Source of the DNA: an uncultured Roseiflexaceae bacterium
GTDB lineage: Bacteria; Chloroflexota; Chloroflexia; Chloroflexales; Roseiflexaceae
NCBI GenBank assembly: GCA_903868295.1
Contig: CAIPUQ010000596.1
Span: 1 to 32,698 of the forward strand
Length of the DNA: 32,698 nt
Direction: 5' to 3'
Part shown: piece after piece, positions 1 through 8,127 of the stretch
How positions within the stretch are numbered: position 1 is the first letter of the stretch
Layout of the letters: the number at the start of each line of letters is the position of its first letter
Made by a program: the position numbers and the translations under genes
Notes under the pieces: model-generated
What the model was told of the DNA's origin: nothing
Database searches by the model: none
What the model saw: the letters and a program-made list of their open reading frames with translations, nothing else

Positions 1-72
1 GATATTGCTGCGTTCAGCGACGGCCGTATTTATGATGATGTCACCATGCTCGTCATTCGACGCAATTCATAA
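1..72 (+). CDS. C-terminal fragment of PP2C/SpoIIE-like serine phosphatase (5' end outside window)
   Basis: Frame 1 reads DIAAFSDGRIYDDVTMLVIRRNS*. The terminal DDVTMLVIRR matches the usual C-terminal DD(I/V)T(L/M)LV motif of SpoIIE/PP2C phosphatases. Confidence 0.6.
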   Translation, partial: DIAAFSDGRIYDDVTMLVIRRNS

Positions 73-96
73 TTCCTCATTCATAATTCATAATTC
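64..96. repeat. AT-rich short tandem repeat (AATTCATAATTC / ATTCATAATTCATAATTC)
   Basis: aattcataattc-ctc-attcataattcataattc read directly. It overlaps the stop codon of the upstream CDS (TAA 70-72). Confidence 0.7.
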
Positions 97-110
97 TCCT
101 TTTACTGCTA

Positions 111-116
111 TATAAT
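111..116 (+). promoter_or_regulatory. putative -10 element (TATAAT) upstream of the YczE-like gene
   Basis: TATAAT 28 bp before the ATG at 144, followed by AAGGA (134-138). No convincing -35. Confidence 0.4.
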
Positions 117-143
117 GTTGCATCACCGTTTTTAAGGAATGCA

Positions 144-872
144 ATGAACTTTTTTCGCCCTTCACGGACCATCCCGACCACGACGTGGACTGCCACATCA
201 CGCTGGGAATTGACCATTCCACGTTTTTTCATACTCATCGGCGGCCTTTTTCTGTTTGGTCTCGGTGAAGCGTTCTTCATCCAATCAAATTTAGGGAACT
301 CACCCTGGGCGGTTTTTGCCGGCGGATTGAGCAAAATAACCGGGTATTCGATTGAATGGGCCACATTCGGCATCAGCCTCGCGGTTGTGTTGCTGTGGAT
401 CCCGCTGCGCGAGAAGTTCGGCATAGGTCCCATCGCAAACACCATCGTGGTCGCCTGGGCCATGGGCGTCTGCCGGAGCTTCATCCCGCTCAATGCACCT
501 GCAGTCGGTTCTGACGAGGTCACATCGTATGTCACCGGCGTCATCTTTTTGTTTTTGGGTATTATGTCAATTGGACTCGGTTCGGCGCTCTACATCACCT
601 GCGGGCTTGGGGCGGGGCCACGCCAGGGGCTGATGGCCGCGTTGCACCGCATCACTGGGCAGCCAGTCAGCCGGATCACGACTGCACTCGAGGTAACGGT
701 GTGTGTCATCGGGATTGTTTTGGGCGGCAAATACGGCATCGGGACGATCCTGTTTGCAGTCCTGGTGGGTCAATCAGTAGCCATTTGGTTCGGTGTGGTA
801 GGTCGACTCGGTGCGGTCAAAGACACCAAAGACCACAGCGATGATGAGTCCAGCGCCGCTATTGATGGATGA
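144..872 (+). CDS. YczE/YitT-like integral membrane protein
   Basis: 242-aa ORF with multiple hydrophobic helices, FxxGLGEAFFIQSNLGNSPWAVFAGGLSKITG and a GLGAGPRxGLM motif typical of YczE-like proteins; SD AAGGA 5 bp before ATG. Confidence 0.75.
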   Translation: MNFFRPSRTIPTTTWTATSRWELTIPRFFILIGGLFLFGLGEAFFIQSNLGNSPWAVFAGGLSKITGYSIEWATFGISLAVVLLWIPLREKFGIGPIANTIVVAWAMGVCRSFIPLNAPAVGSDEVTSYVTGVIFLFLGIMSIGLGSALYITCGLGAGPRQGLMAALHRITGQPVSRITTALEVTVCVIGIVLGGKYGIGTILFAVLVGQSVAIWFGVVGRLGAVKDTKDHSDDESSAAIDG

Positions 873-878
873 GCGCGC

Positions 879-1142
879 ATGACAGCGAAGACAACTCGTA
901 TCTGTCCGGTTACTGCGGGTTTGGTCGATCTGGATGCATATGCAGCAGTCGACGGGGGCTGGCGCGCATTGGGAATCAGTGCGCCTGCTCGACGGGCGTT
1001 GATCGATGCCGGCTACACACACGTAGACCAACTCGCGTGCGCATCGCGTCAATCCCTCGCCACACTCCACGGAATGGGACCAAAAGCGTTGCGACTGCTT
1101 TCGGACGCATTGGAACAGAACGGATACCGCTGTGCTGAATAG
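879..1142 (+). CDS. small helix-hairpin-helix / RNAP alpha-CTD-like protein
   Basis: 87 aa; LGISAPARRALIDAGYTHVDQLACASRQSLATLHGMGPKALRLLSDAL resembles the HhH fold (xLxGMGPKxLxxL). It starts 6 bp after the preceding stop. Confidence 0.7.
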   Translation: MTAKTTRICPVTAGLVDLDAYAAVDGGWRALGISAPARRALIDAGYTHVDQLACASRQSLATLHGMGPKALRLLSDALEQNGYRCAE

Positions 1143-2625
1143 ACGTAGTAACACAGGTACGATGCAGCGCTTCGCCAGCGCATGTTTGATTGCGTTGGGA
1201 ATCTTCGCATGCACTGAGTCTGCTGCACGCGCAAGTACGTTGACGAGTGGTCAGGTCACCAACCAGCGTGCTGCGATGCATACCAGTGCTGTCAACGACA
1301 TACAAACGTCCAATACGGCACCACACTACACCATTGTGGGCACCGTTAATCCCACAACACGTACATTGAGTGCGACCCAAACACTGGTCTACACCAATCG
1401 CACCGCGTCTACATTGACCTCGATTGGGATGCGGTTGTATGCGAATCTGACGGATGTCGGAGGGCTCACGACAGTCAACAACGTCCGTGTCAACGGCACT
1501 GCAGCGACACCTTCGTATGGTCCGCAGCGATTTTTCCTGTCGATCCCCCTCGCCACCCCGTTAGCAGCGGGCAAAAGTGTCTCAATCCAAATGGGATTCA
1601 CCACGACAGCCCCGACCAACACCGACACGAATCTTTTTGGGACCATGGTGTCTGATGGCACGACCCTCTCGCTGCCGTACGCATACCCCATGGTCGCGTT
1701 CCTGCGCGGCGGGGTGTGGGACACTGCGATTCCTGATTCGAAGGGAGACATCGTTACGAACGAGATGTCGTTGTATGATGTACGGCTGACCGGCCCACTC
1801 ACTGGGTATACCTTCGTCTCGACAGGCTCTACCACGACAACGATAAAGACCCGTGACACCCAGACCGTACAAATCTACAGTGGTCTGCAACGTGATTTTG
1901 CGTTTGCATTGACCAAGCTCAGCAAAAAATCGCAAACCGTCAGTGGTACCACCATCAACGTCTATGGACCTGCGTCACGTGCAGCGGTGACTACGAGCGC
2001 ACTCGCAGCTGCTGTTGCTGCGCTGCCTATATTCAATACAACCATCGGTCAATATCCTTACAAGGAACTCGACATTATCAGTGTCGACGCAGGGGATTTC
2101 TGGGGCATAGAATTCCCCGGATTCGTCCTCATCGAACAAGATCAGTACACCAACAATCCGAACTTCGAACCCCTGATTGTCCACGAAGTGGGCCATCAGT
2201 GGTTCTACAATATCATCGGCAACGACGTCCAACGCGATGCTTTTGTGGATGAAGGCCTGACCAACTACACCGAGCTTATCTATCATCAAGCACGCAAACG
2301 ACCAACCGACGCAGCGGGCACCATCAGCTACTGGAAGGAAGACCTGGCAGCGTTGCGAGCAGCGGGCAACGACGACATCGTTGATCAGCCGATGAGTACC
2401 ATGACCGACGACCAATACAGCACGCTGGTATACAGCAAAGCAGCACTGTACATCCACGCAGTGCGCCTGCAAATCGGTGAAAAGGCGTTCTTCACGGCGC
2501 TAAAAAACTACTTCACTGCGAGCAAGTACCGCATCGTCGACGGCACGGCATTCCGCAGCGCGGCAGAGACAGCGTGCAAATGCAGCCTGACGACACTGTA
2601 CACGAAGTGGATTCTGCAGGAGTAA
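1132..2625 (+). CDS. exported M1-family (gluzincin) metallopeptidase
   Basis: HEVGHQWFYNIIGNDVQRDAFVDE = HExxH-(18)-E zinc site. DFWGIEFPGFVLIE resembles the M1 GxMEN-like segment. N-terminal signal peptide; ATG at 1162 (MQRFASACLIALGIFA) is a plausible alternative to the GTG at 1132. Confidence 0.85.
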   Translation: MLNRRSNTGTMQRFASACLIALGIFACTESAARASTLTSGQVTNQRAAMHTSAVNDIQTSNTAPHYTIVGTVNPTTRTLSATQTLVYTNRTASTLTSIGMRLYANLTDVGGLTTVNNVRVNGTAATPSYGPQRFFLSIPLATPLAAGKSVSIQMGFTTTAPTNTDTNLFGTMVSDGTTLSLPYAYPMVAFLRGGVWDTAIPDSKGDIVTNEMSLYDVRLTGPLTGYTFVSTGSTTTTIKTRDTQTVQIYSGLQRDFAFALTKLSKKSQTVSGTTINVYGPASRAAVTTSALAAAVAALPIFNTTIGQYPYKELDIISVDAGDFWGIEFPGFVLIEQDQYTNNPNFEPLIVHEVGHQWFYNIIGNDVQRDAFVDEGLTNYTELIYHQARKRPTDAAGTISYWKEDLAALRAAGNDDIVDQPMSTMTDDQYSTLVYSKAALYIHAVRLQIGEKAFFTALKNYFTASKYRIVDGTAFRSAAETACKCSLTTLYTKWILQE

Positions 2626-2650
2626 CTCCTCTTTGGTTCACAAAACTTTC

Positions 2651-2690
2651 ACAACACCCCTGCAATTCCAGGTGCGGGGGTGTTGTTTTG
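2651..2690 (+). terminator. rho-independent terminator after the metallopeptidase gene
   Basis: Perfect 10-bp stem acaacacccc (2651-2660) / ggggtgttgt (2677-2686), then tttg. Confidence 0.7.
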
Positions 2691-2869
2691 TGATGTGGTA
2701 CTCACCTCTATCGCCGGAGTGCTTGGCACCGTCCATGATGCCGATGATTCTCCGCTCGGTACAATCATTTGCCATCTGATACACCAACAGCTGGTATGGG
2801 TTGTGTTATGAACGTGCCACACTCAAGATTCTGTTCTTGTATACGGGCATTGTGTGTCACGCCGCACAC

Positions 2870-2907
2870 ACAAAACACCCCCTCACATCAACAGATGTGA
2901 GGGGGTG
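2870..2907 (-). terminator. terminator at the end of the RCC1/LamG operon
   Basis: Perfect 14-bp stem caccccctcacatc (2876-2889) / gatgtgagggggtg (2894-2907), AACA loop, TTTTG on the minus-strand 3' side. Lies just after the stop at 2922. Confidence 0.85.
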
Positions 2908-2921
2908 AAATCAAGTGGGAG

Positions 2922-5900
2922 TTACGGCGTTGGGTACCCGGTCGGCAACGGCGTCTCTGTACTCGGTACGGGGTATGCCGTGGCGGTGTTGGTCGGGGTG
3001 CCGACGACGACCGCAGTCTGTGTGAGTCGTAGCGCCGTCGCAGTCTGGTTCTCGGAGCGTGCAGCAGCGGTCATCGTTTGTACCGCGAACGTCGGTGAGC
3101 GGCGTGCCATCCACGTCCGTGTGATTGCGAGCGCAGTGCGTGTCCGCGTCATGCTTCTCGTCGGGCTGAGGTAGACCGTCGAAGTCGGCCGTGTCGGGGT
3201 AATCGTCGGTGATGGTGTGGTGGTCCGCGTGAAGGTCCGGGTTATGGTGTTCGTCCGTGTCAACGTTAATGTCCGTGTGCTCGTCTGGGTTGGTGGGACC
3301 GTAATGGTCAGTGTCGCAGGTATGCGCGTACGCGTGAATTGGGTTGGTGATGGGCTAAATGTTGCGGTAGCAGTCCGTATCTGCGTCGGGGTGGCAGAAC
3401 GCAGTGGGTCGGGCGTCTCGGTTGGGAGAGGAACGAGTCGTGCTGTTTCGCGGTACAACGCTGCTAGTTTTTGCGGAGACAGCGCTTCCTGGTAGACATA
3501 GACATCATCTATTGGATACGTGAGCCAATGACAAAATGAAAAGTATGTGCAGTCTGGAGCGGACATCCCTGGAACTTGCCCAATGACCAATGAAGGGCCG
3601 TAGCTTCCAGGGGTAACCCCAACATCCTCTATAACCTGGCCGTCCATCGCAATGGCCATCGTTCCGTCTGGATAGACAATACAGCTATACATATGCCAAC
3701 CAGGAAGGATATCAAAATTATCTATCATTGCCTTCCCTTCGTACTGCACAGGTCCCGCTGATGCAAGTTTCTTACCGCACCACATATTCCCTTCACTCAT
3801 GCGCATCTCGAAGCCCGAACCATCGGCGTTATAACGCGACGCGATGAGGCCATTTAATGTTGTAAATATCTCTCTGTTCTCAACGATGTTCATCCAGAGT
3901 GAGACCGTAAATGCGTTCGTATTTGTCGGCATCGCAAGATTGAGTCCATTCCCTCTGGCAAAATTTACATACCCGCCGTCGTGTGCATCTTCACCTTCGG
4001 GGACGATGTTCGGACAACCGTCCTTTGATGAACAAACAACTGGCTGTTGACCTGGCAGAATCCCTGGGAACTGGATTGCAGCGGGCATCAGCGGGTCTGT
4101 AAGGCGGTTATCTGTCTGCACGACACTCGGCCAAAAGCGCACCGACGCAATGACCCCATCAAGACCAGCCATCGTATCTGCTCTGCGACCGATCACCAAT
4201 GGGGAATTCGGTGCGCTGAAGCCGCCAGAAACAATGTCTTTGGCAATGACTTGCCCATCACGCATGAGAACGCGTTCTCTCGTTGTGCTGTTGTACGAAC
4301 ACGAGTAGCTATGGATGTTGACTTCACGTGCAAGCGTCAGCGGACTCCCACGCAAATCATCCCCATAGAAACTACAGTACGGACGATTTTCTCGGTCAAC
4401 ACCAATCACCAGATAACGCCGCACTTGCCCCGGCAACCCCGCACTCACCCCGACATCATGGTGGTATGGTCGATCACGACGCATCTGTACTGCGATGGTA
4501 AAATTGCCGCTCAGATTCACTGGTTCAGTACTTGTGAGTTCGTCACCTTTGGCCTCGCGGAATTTGAGCGCAAGGAACGGAATGGAACCGTATTGATCGC
4601 GTTCATATACGGCTTCGGGACAGAATGGAGTACGGCAGCCGGCAGTCACACCGTTCGTACGGGTGAATTGAAATTGTGTCATCTGCGGTACAGAATCAAA
4701 GGTGTATGCACCAACGAGGTTATCATTGACCCGCACGTTCGTGCCGCGTGGGATGCTCGTCGGCATCACTCCTAACCCCAATGTGGCAGTGGGGAATATA
4801 TGGATGGGGTCGTCTGCGAGAACCTGTATGGATCCACCATAGCCAATATTCACCCAAGAAGCGCTTCTTAGGCCATTGATTGGATCCCACAGGGGCGAAC
4901 TACCGGTTCCATAGGGAGAGCCCCAGATTACCACTCTCCCATCAGAGCGAAGGGCAACATTCTGGGTCTGCGATACGGTAATGTCAATGACCTTGGATCG
5001 CGCATCGATTGGGATGTCGAGCACCTCGTCAGGCTTTTTGGATGTGCCCCAGCCAACGACTTCTCCAGATTGTGTTACTCCAATACCATACACGTAGTCA
5101 GTTACCAAAGTATAGTTGCTATCATGTGCGGACCTCGCACCTAAGCCGATATCAACGAGTGGGGGATACGATGCCGGTACAGCGATTGACGGGTCGCTGG
5201 TCCATACCGACCCATCTTCAAAAAGTACCGCACAAAGCGTGTCGGTGACCGCCACATCGCGGATTGTCTTTGTGAAGGTCGGCAATACGCATTTATTCGA
5301 CCACAGCGCATTGTCGTGACGCAGTATAATCATATTAATTTCGGTGGTCGAACCCAAATTATTAATTTTGGGTGTTTGATCGACTTCGAATGCTTTGACG
5401 TTATTCATAAATTCCGTTGGGATGATGTGTCGAGGGGCAGAATTCTGATGAAGTGTGTTGTAGGTGTATGGACATGTATCCCAGACCCACAAGGAGTGGT
5501 CGCGCTTCAACATAAAGCCTGCTGTTTGCGAAAACTTGACTTCCTTGACATTTCCATACCACGAGTCGGGAGGAGTACACATAAATGTCCCCCCCCAGGT
5601 TTCAAAAACAAACGGTGAAGGACCACATATTTGGCCCCAATCACATTGAGCATCACCGTCGAGCGTCATCCTCCCGGTGTCGTCTACGAACGCTCTCAGT
5701 GACCCCTGACCGCGTGCGACAAACGAGCGTGCACCTTCAGATTGTGTCAATACGTTCGAGATTTCATAGGTAATACTTCTCGCGACAAACGGTTGTGCAG
5801 TTGGAACTACGAGAGTCCTCGTCGGCGTCGGCGTCGGTAGATTCGTACGAGTGGGTGTAGACGTCGCATTGAACCTGAGGGCACCACCGTTGTAGTGATT

Positions 5901-8117
5901 ACTGTCCCACAACACGATACTAAAGTTGTTCCCCAATGCCATCCCCGAAATAGCCGGTGGGACGGTCATAGTACTAAAACTGTACCAATACTCAAATTCG
6001 GGGTCGGCGGATGCAGCAAGTCCCCAGCCAAAACGAAAGTTAATGTTGTCTGCTACAGAAAGTCCCCAACCGACGGGATAGCCCGCTTTGTTGACCGCAA
6101 TAATCGTTTTGCCGCCCGCTGCAATCTGTGTATATTGACCATCGGGAACCGTCGTCTGACCATATTGAGCGTCGCCATAGACAGATACAGTGCCATTCGC
6201 ATCCAGTAGGACGGAGTTCCCATCGTTGGCTGCGATATCGACGAAATTTGCAGTCGAAGGAAGATTCAGTTGGCCATCCAAATTTTGTCCCCAGCCGAAT
6301 ACCGTCCCATTCGAACGCAATGCAATGGTGTGAAACGCACCTGCACTGACATTCACCACATTCGCGGCGTTAGGCACATTCCGTTGGCCAGAACTGTTGT
6401 CACCCCAGGCGACAACGCGACCCGTATTGAGGAGGGCTACCGAATGTCGCGCCCCTGCTGCGATGTGCACGACTCCGCTTAATCCTGCCGGAATGGTTGT
6501 CTGCCCATGCGCATTGTTACCCCAGGCTACAACCGTCCCGTTTGCACGCAACGCCAGCATATGGGTACCGCCCGCAGCGAGCGCAACCACACGCAGTGGA
6601 TCGTCGACGGTGAACGGGCTTTGCAATGCCGCAGGGATGGTCATTTGTCCATACAGATACGTTGTTCCAGGTTGCGGCCAAGCAAGCACACTGTGGTCAT
6701 CTTTTAAAATCGCTGCATAATCAGGACCCGCGACGACTTGCCGCGCGAGTTGCGCGCACGTGTATATATCACAGGACATATTTTCAGGAAACCGCAATAA
6801 AGAATATGCCCCGCCGATGGGCCACACCCTGCCGGTCAGCTTTTTTTCTTGCGCGGAACGAATGCCCAGGAGGACCTCTGGTGTAGGAGTCAGTGAAGCT
6901 GTCGGAGTGACCACACCTACACCTATGTCATCGACAATCAAAAGTCCGTTTGCAAGGCTCGGATGGTACGCAAATCCCTTGGTGTAATCGGGAACTGTCG
7001 GGGGTCCCGCAGAAAGGCTTCGATAGGTGTACGCATAGGTGGCAGTGTTTTGTGTGCGTAGCAACGCACCCCAACGAGCGACTTGAAATTCCACAAGATT
7101 CGTCATTCCGCCAATAACCGCACACGGACATCCTGGTTCGGATTCGACAAAGCTGCCTGCATTTAGTGCAGAGGAGCTTCCAAACACCACGACGCGTCCG
7201 TCACGCCGGAGCGCTGCAAAGAGTTGGCCACTCGCCCAGATTTTGCGGATACTTGTACCCGCCAAACTTGGAATGGTCTGTGCGCGACCCCAGATGTACG
7301 TCGTTCCATCCGAAGTCAGTGCCATCGAACTGCTCGCACCTGCTGCAATACCGACGACCGTCTTGGTGCTCAGTGCAGGCGGGATGGCTTTTTGTGCTAT
7401 TGCACCAACGACCACCACGGTGCCATTTGCCCGCAAGAGCAGCGCATGTTGATCGCCCGCTGCAATCATGACCACGTCAGTTGGAATACTCGTGTCAGTC
7501 GATGACGGGATAACAGATTTATCTCCCCAAAACACCACAGTGCCGGTGTTTTTGAGGGCAACACTGAAATCCTTTCCGACTGCTACCTGAACGACATCAG
7601 ATCGTGCGGCTGCCGGTACATACAATTCGCCTTTGATATTTGTCCCCCAGCCGAACACCATCCCCGAGCGCTTTACACCGAGTGCATGATGAGGACCGAG
7701 CACAATCTGTACAACATCGCCATACCCTTGTTCTGGGATTTCTGCCAGTCGATATGGGTAATATCCCGGGGTGGTGTCGACCGAACCGCCGTCCACACGC
7801 TGCACACGTGCTGCGGTTGGGAGCAACAGCGTCGGTGTGGGCAGAAATGTCTTGGTGATAGTCGGGGTGTTCGTGATGGTGGGTGTATTGGATCTTGTTG
7901 GTGTGTTGGTGCAAATATACCCATTATCATCCGTACAAGGCGGCACATAGATATTGGACGGCTTCGATATTTGCGGATTTATCGGAACCGGTGTGTTGCT
8001 GCTTGCTGGTGTAGTCGTGGCAACACGGGGATCTGCATTCGCAATCCCTGTGGAACTGAGGAACCATGAAAGATACACGACTACAGACACGACGGAGAAT
8101 ATGTGTTGAATCTTCAT
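2922..8117 (-). CDS. secreted three-propeller RCC1-repeat protein with two LamG modules and a Thr/Arg/Pro-rich C-terminal tail
   Basis: The 1742-aa ORF (2922..8150) probably starts at ATG 8117 (MKIQHIFSVVSVVVYLSWFLSSTGIANA signal peptide; SD AAGGGAG just upstream). Multiple RCC1 blades (VVALAAGGTHMLALRANGTVVAWGNNAHGQTTIP etc.), LamG-like segments (GxIDDVYVYQEALSPQKLAALYRE), PT-rich linkers. Confidence 0.88.
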   Translation of the reverse strand: MKIQHIFSVVSVVVYLSWFLSSTGIANADPRVATTTPASSNTPVPINPQISKPSNIYVPPCTDDNGYICTNTPTRSNTPTITNTPTITKTFLPTPTLLLPTAARVQRVDGGSVDTTPGYYPYRLAEIPEQGYGDVVQIVLGPHHALGVKRSGMVFGWGTNIKGELYVPAAARSDVVQVAVGKDFSVALKNTGTVVFWGDKSVIPSSTDTSIPTDVVMIAAGDQHALLLRANGTVVVVGAIAQKAIPPALSTKTVVGIAAGASSSMALTSDGTTYIWGRAQTIPSLAGTSIRKIWASGQLFAALRRDGRVVVFGSSSALNAGSFVESEPGCPCAVIGGMTNLVEFQVARWGALLRTQNTATYAYTYRSLSAGPPTVPDYTKGFAYHPSLANGLLIVDDIGVGVVTPTASLTPTPEVLLGIRSAQEKKLTGRVWPIGGAYSLLRFPENMSCDIYTCAQLARQVVAGPDYAAILKDDHSVLAWPQPGTTYLYGQMTIPAALQSPFTVDDPLRVVALAAGGTHMLALRANGTVVAWGNNAHGQTTIPAGLSGVVHIAAGARHSVALLNTGRVVAWGDNSSGQRNVPNAANVVNVSAGAFHTIALRSNGTVFGWGQNLDGQLNLPSTANFVDIAANDGNSVLLDANGTVSVYGDAQYGQTTVPDGQYTQIAAGGKTIIAVNKAGYPVGWGLSVADNINFRFGWGLAASADPEFEYWYSFSTMTVPPAISGMALGNNFSIVLWDSNHYNGGALRFNATSTPTRTNLPTPTPTRTLVVPTAQPFVARSITYEISNVLTQSEGARSFVARGQGSLRAFVDDTGRMTLDGDAQCDWGQICGPSPFVFETWGGTFMCTPPDSWYGNVKEVKFSQTAGFMLKRDHSLWVWDTCPYTYNTLHQNSAPRHIIPTEFMNNVKAFEVDQTPKINNLGSTTEINMIILRHDNALWSNKCVLPTFTKTIRDVAVTDTLCAVLFEDGSVWTSDPSIAVPASYPPLVDIGLGARSAHDSNYTLVTDYVYGIGVTQSGEVVGWGTSKKPDEVLDIPIDARSKVIDITVSQTQNVALRSDGRVVIWGSPYGTGSSPLWDPINGLRSASWVNIGYGGSIQVLADDPIHIFPTATLGLGVMPTSIPRGTNVRVNDNLVGAYTFDSVPQMTQFQFTRTNGVTAGCRTPFCPEAVYERDQYGSIPFLALKFREAKGDELTSTEPVNLSGNFTIAVQMRRDRPYHHDVGVSAGLPGQVRRYLVIGVDRENRPYCSFYGDDLRGSPLTLAREVNIHSYSCSYNSTTRERVLMRDGQVIAKDIVSGGFSAPNSPLVIGRRADTMAGLDGVIASVRFWPSVVQTDNRLTDPLMPAAIQFPGILPGQQPVVCSSKDGCPNIVPEGEDAHDGGYVNFARGNGLNLAMPTNTNAFTVSLWMNIVENREIFTTLNGLIASRYNADGSGFEMRMSEGNMWCGKKLASAGPVQYEGKAMIDNFDILPGWHMYSCIVYPDGTMAIAMDGQVIEDVGVTPGSYGPSLVIGQVPGMSAPDCTYFSFCHWLTYPIDDVYVYQEALSPQKLAALYRETARLVPLPTETPDPLRSATPTQIRTATATFSPSPTQFTRTRIPATLTITVPPTQTSTRTLTLTRTNTITRTFTRTTTPSPTITPTRPTSTVYLSPTRSMTRTRTALAITRTWMARRSPTFAVQTMTAAARSENQTATALRLTQTAVVVGTPTNTATAYPVPSTETPLPTGYPTP

Positions 8118-8127
8118 GTCAGCTCCC

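Noticed and set aside
869-1138. 89-aa plus ORF overlapping the HhH gene
   Set aside because: Shifted frame of the HhH protein with Arg/Cys-rich shadow composition; the 879-1142 frame has the recognisable fold.
4047-4775. 242-aa plus-strand ORF
   Set aside because: Antisense to the LamG region of the three-propeller protein; low-complexity His/Arg/Thr composition and no domain.
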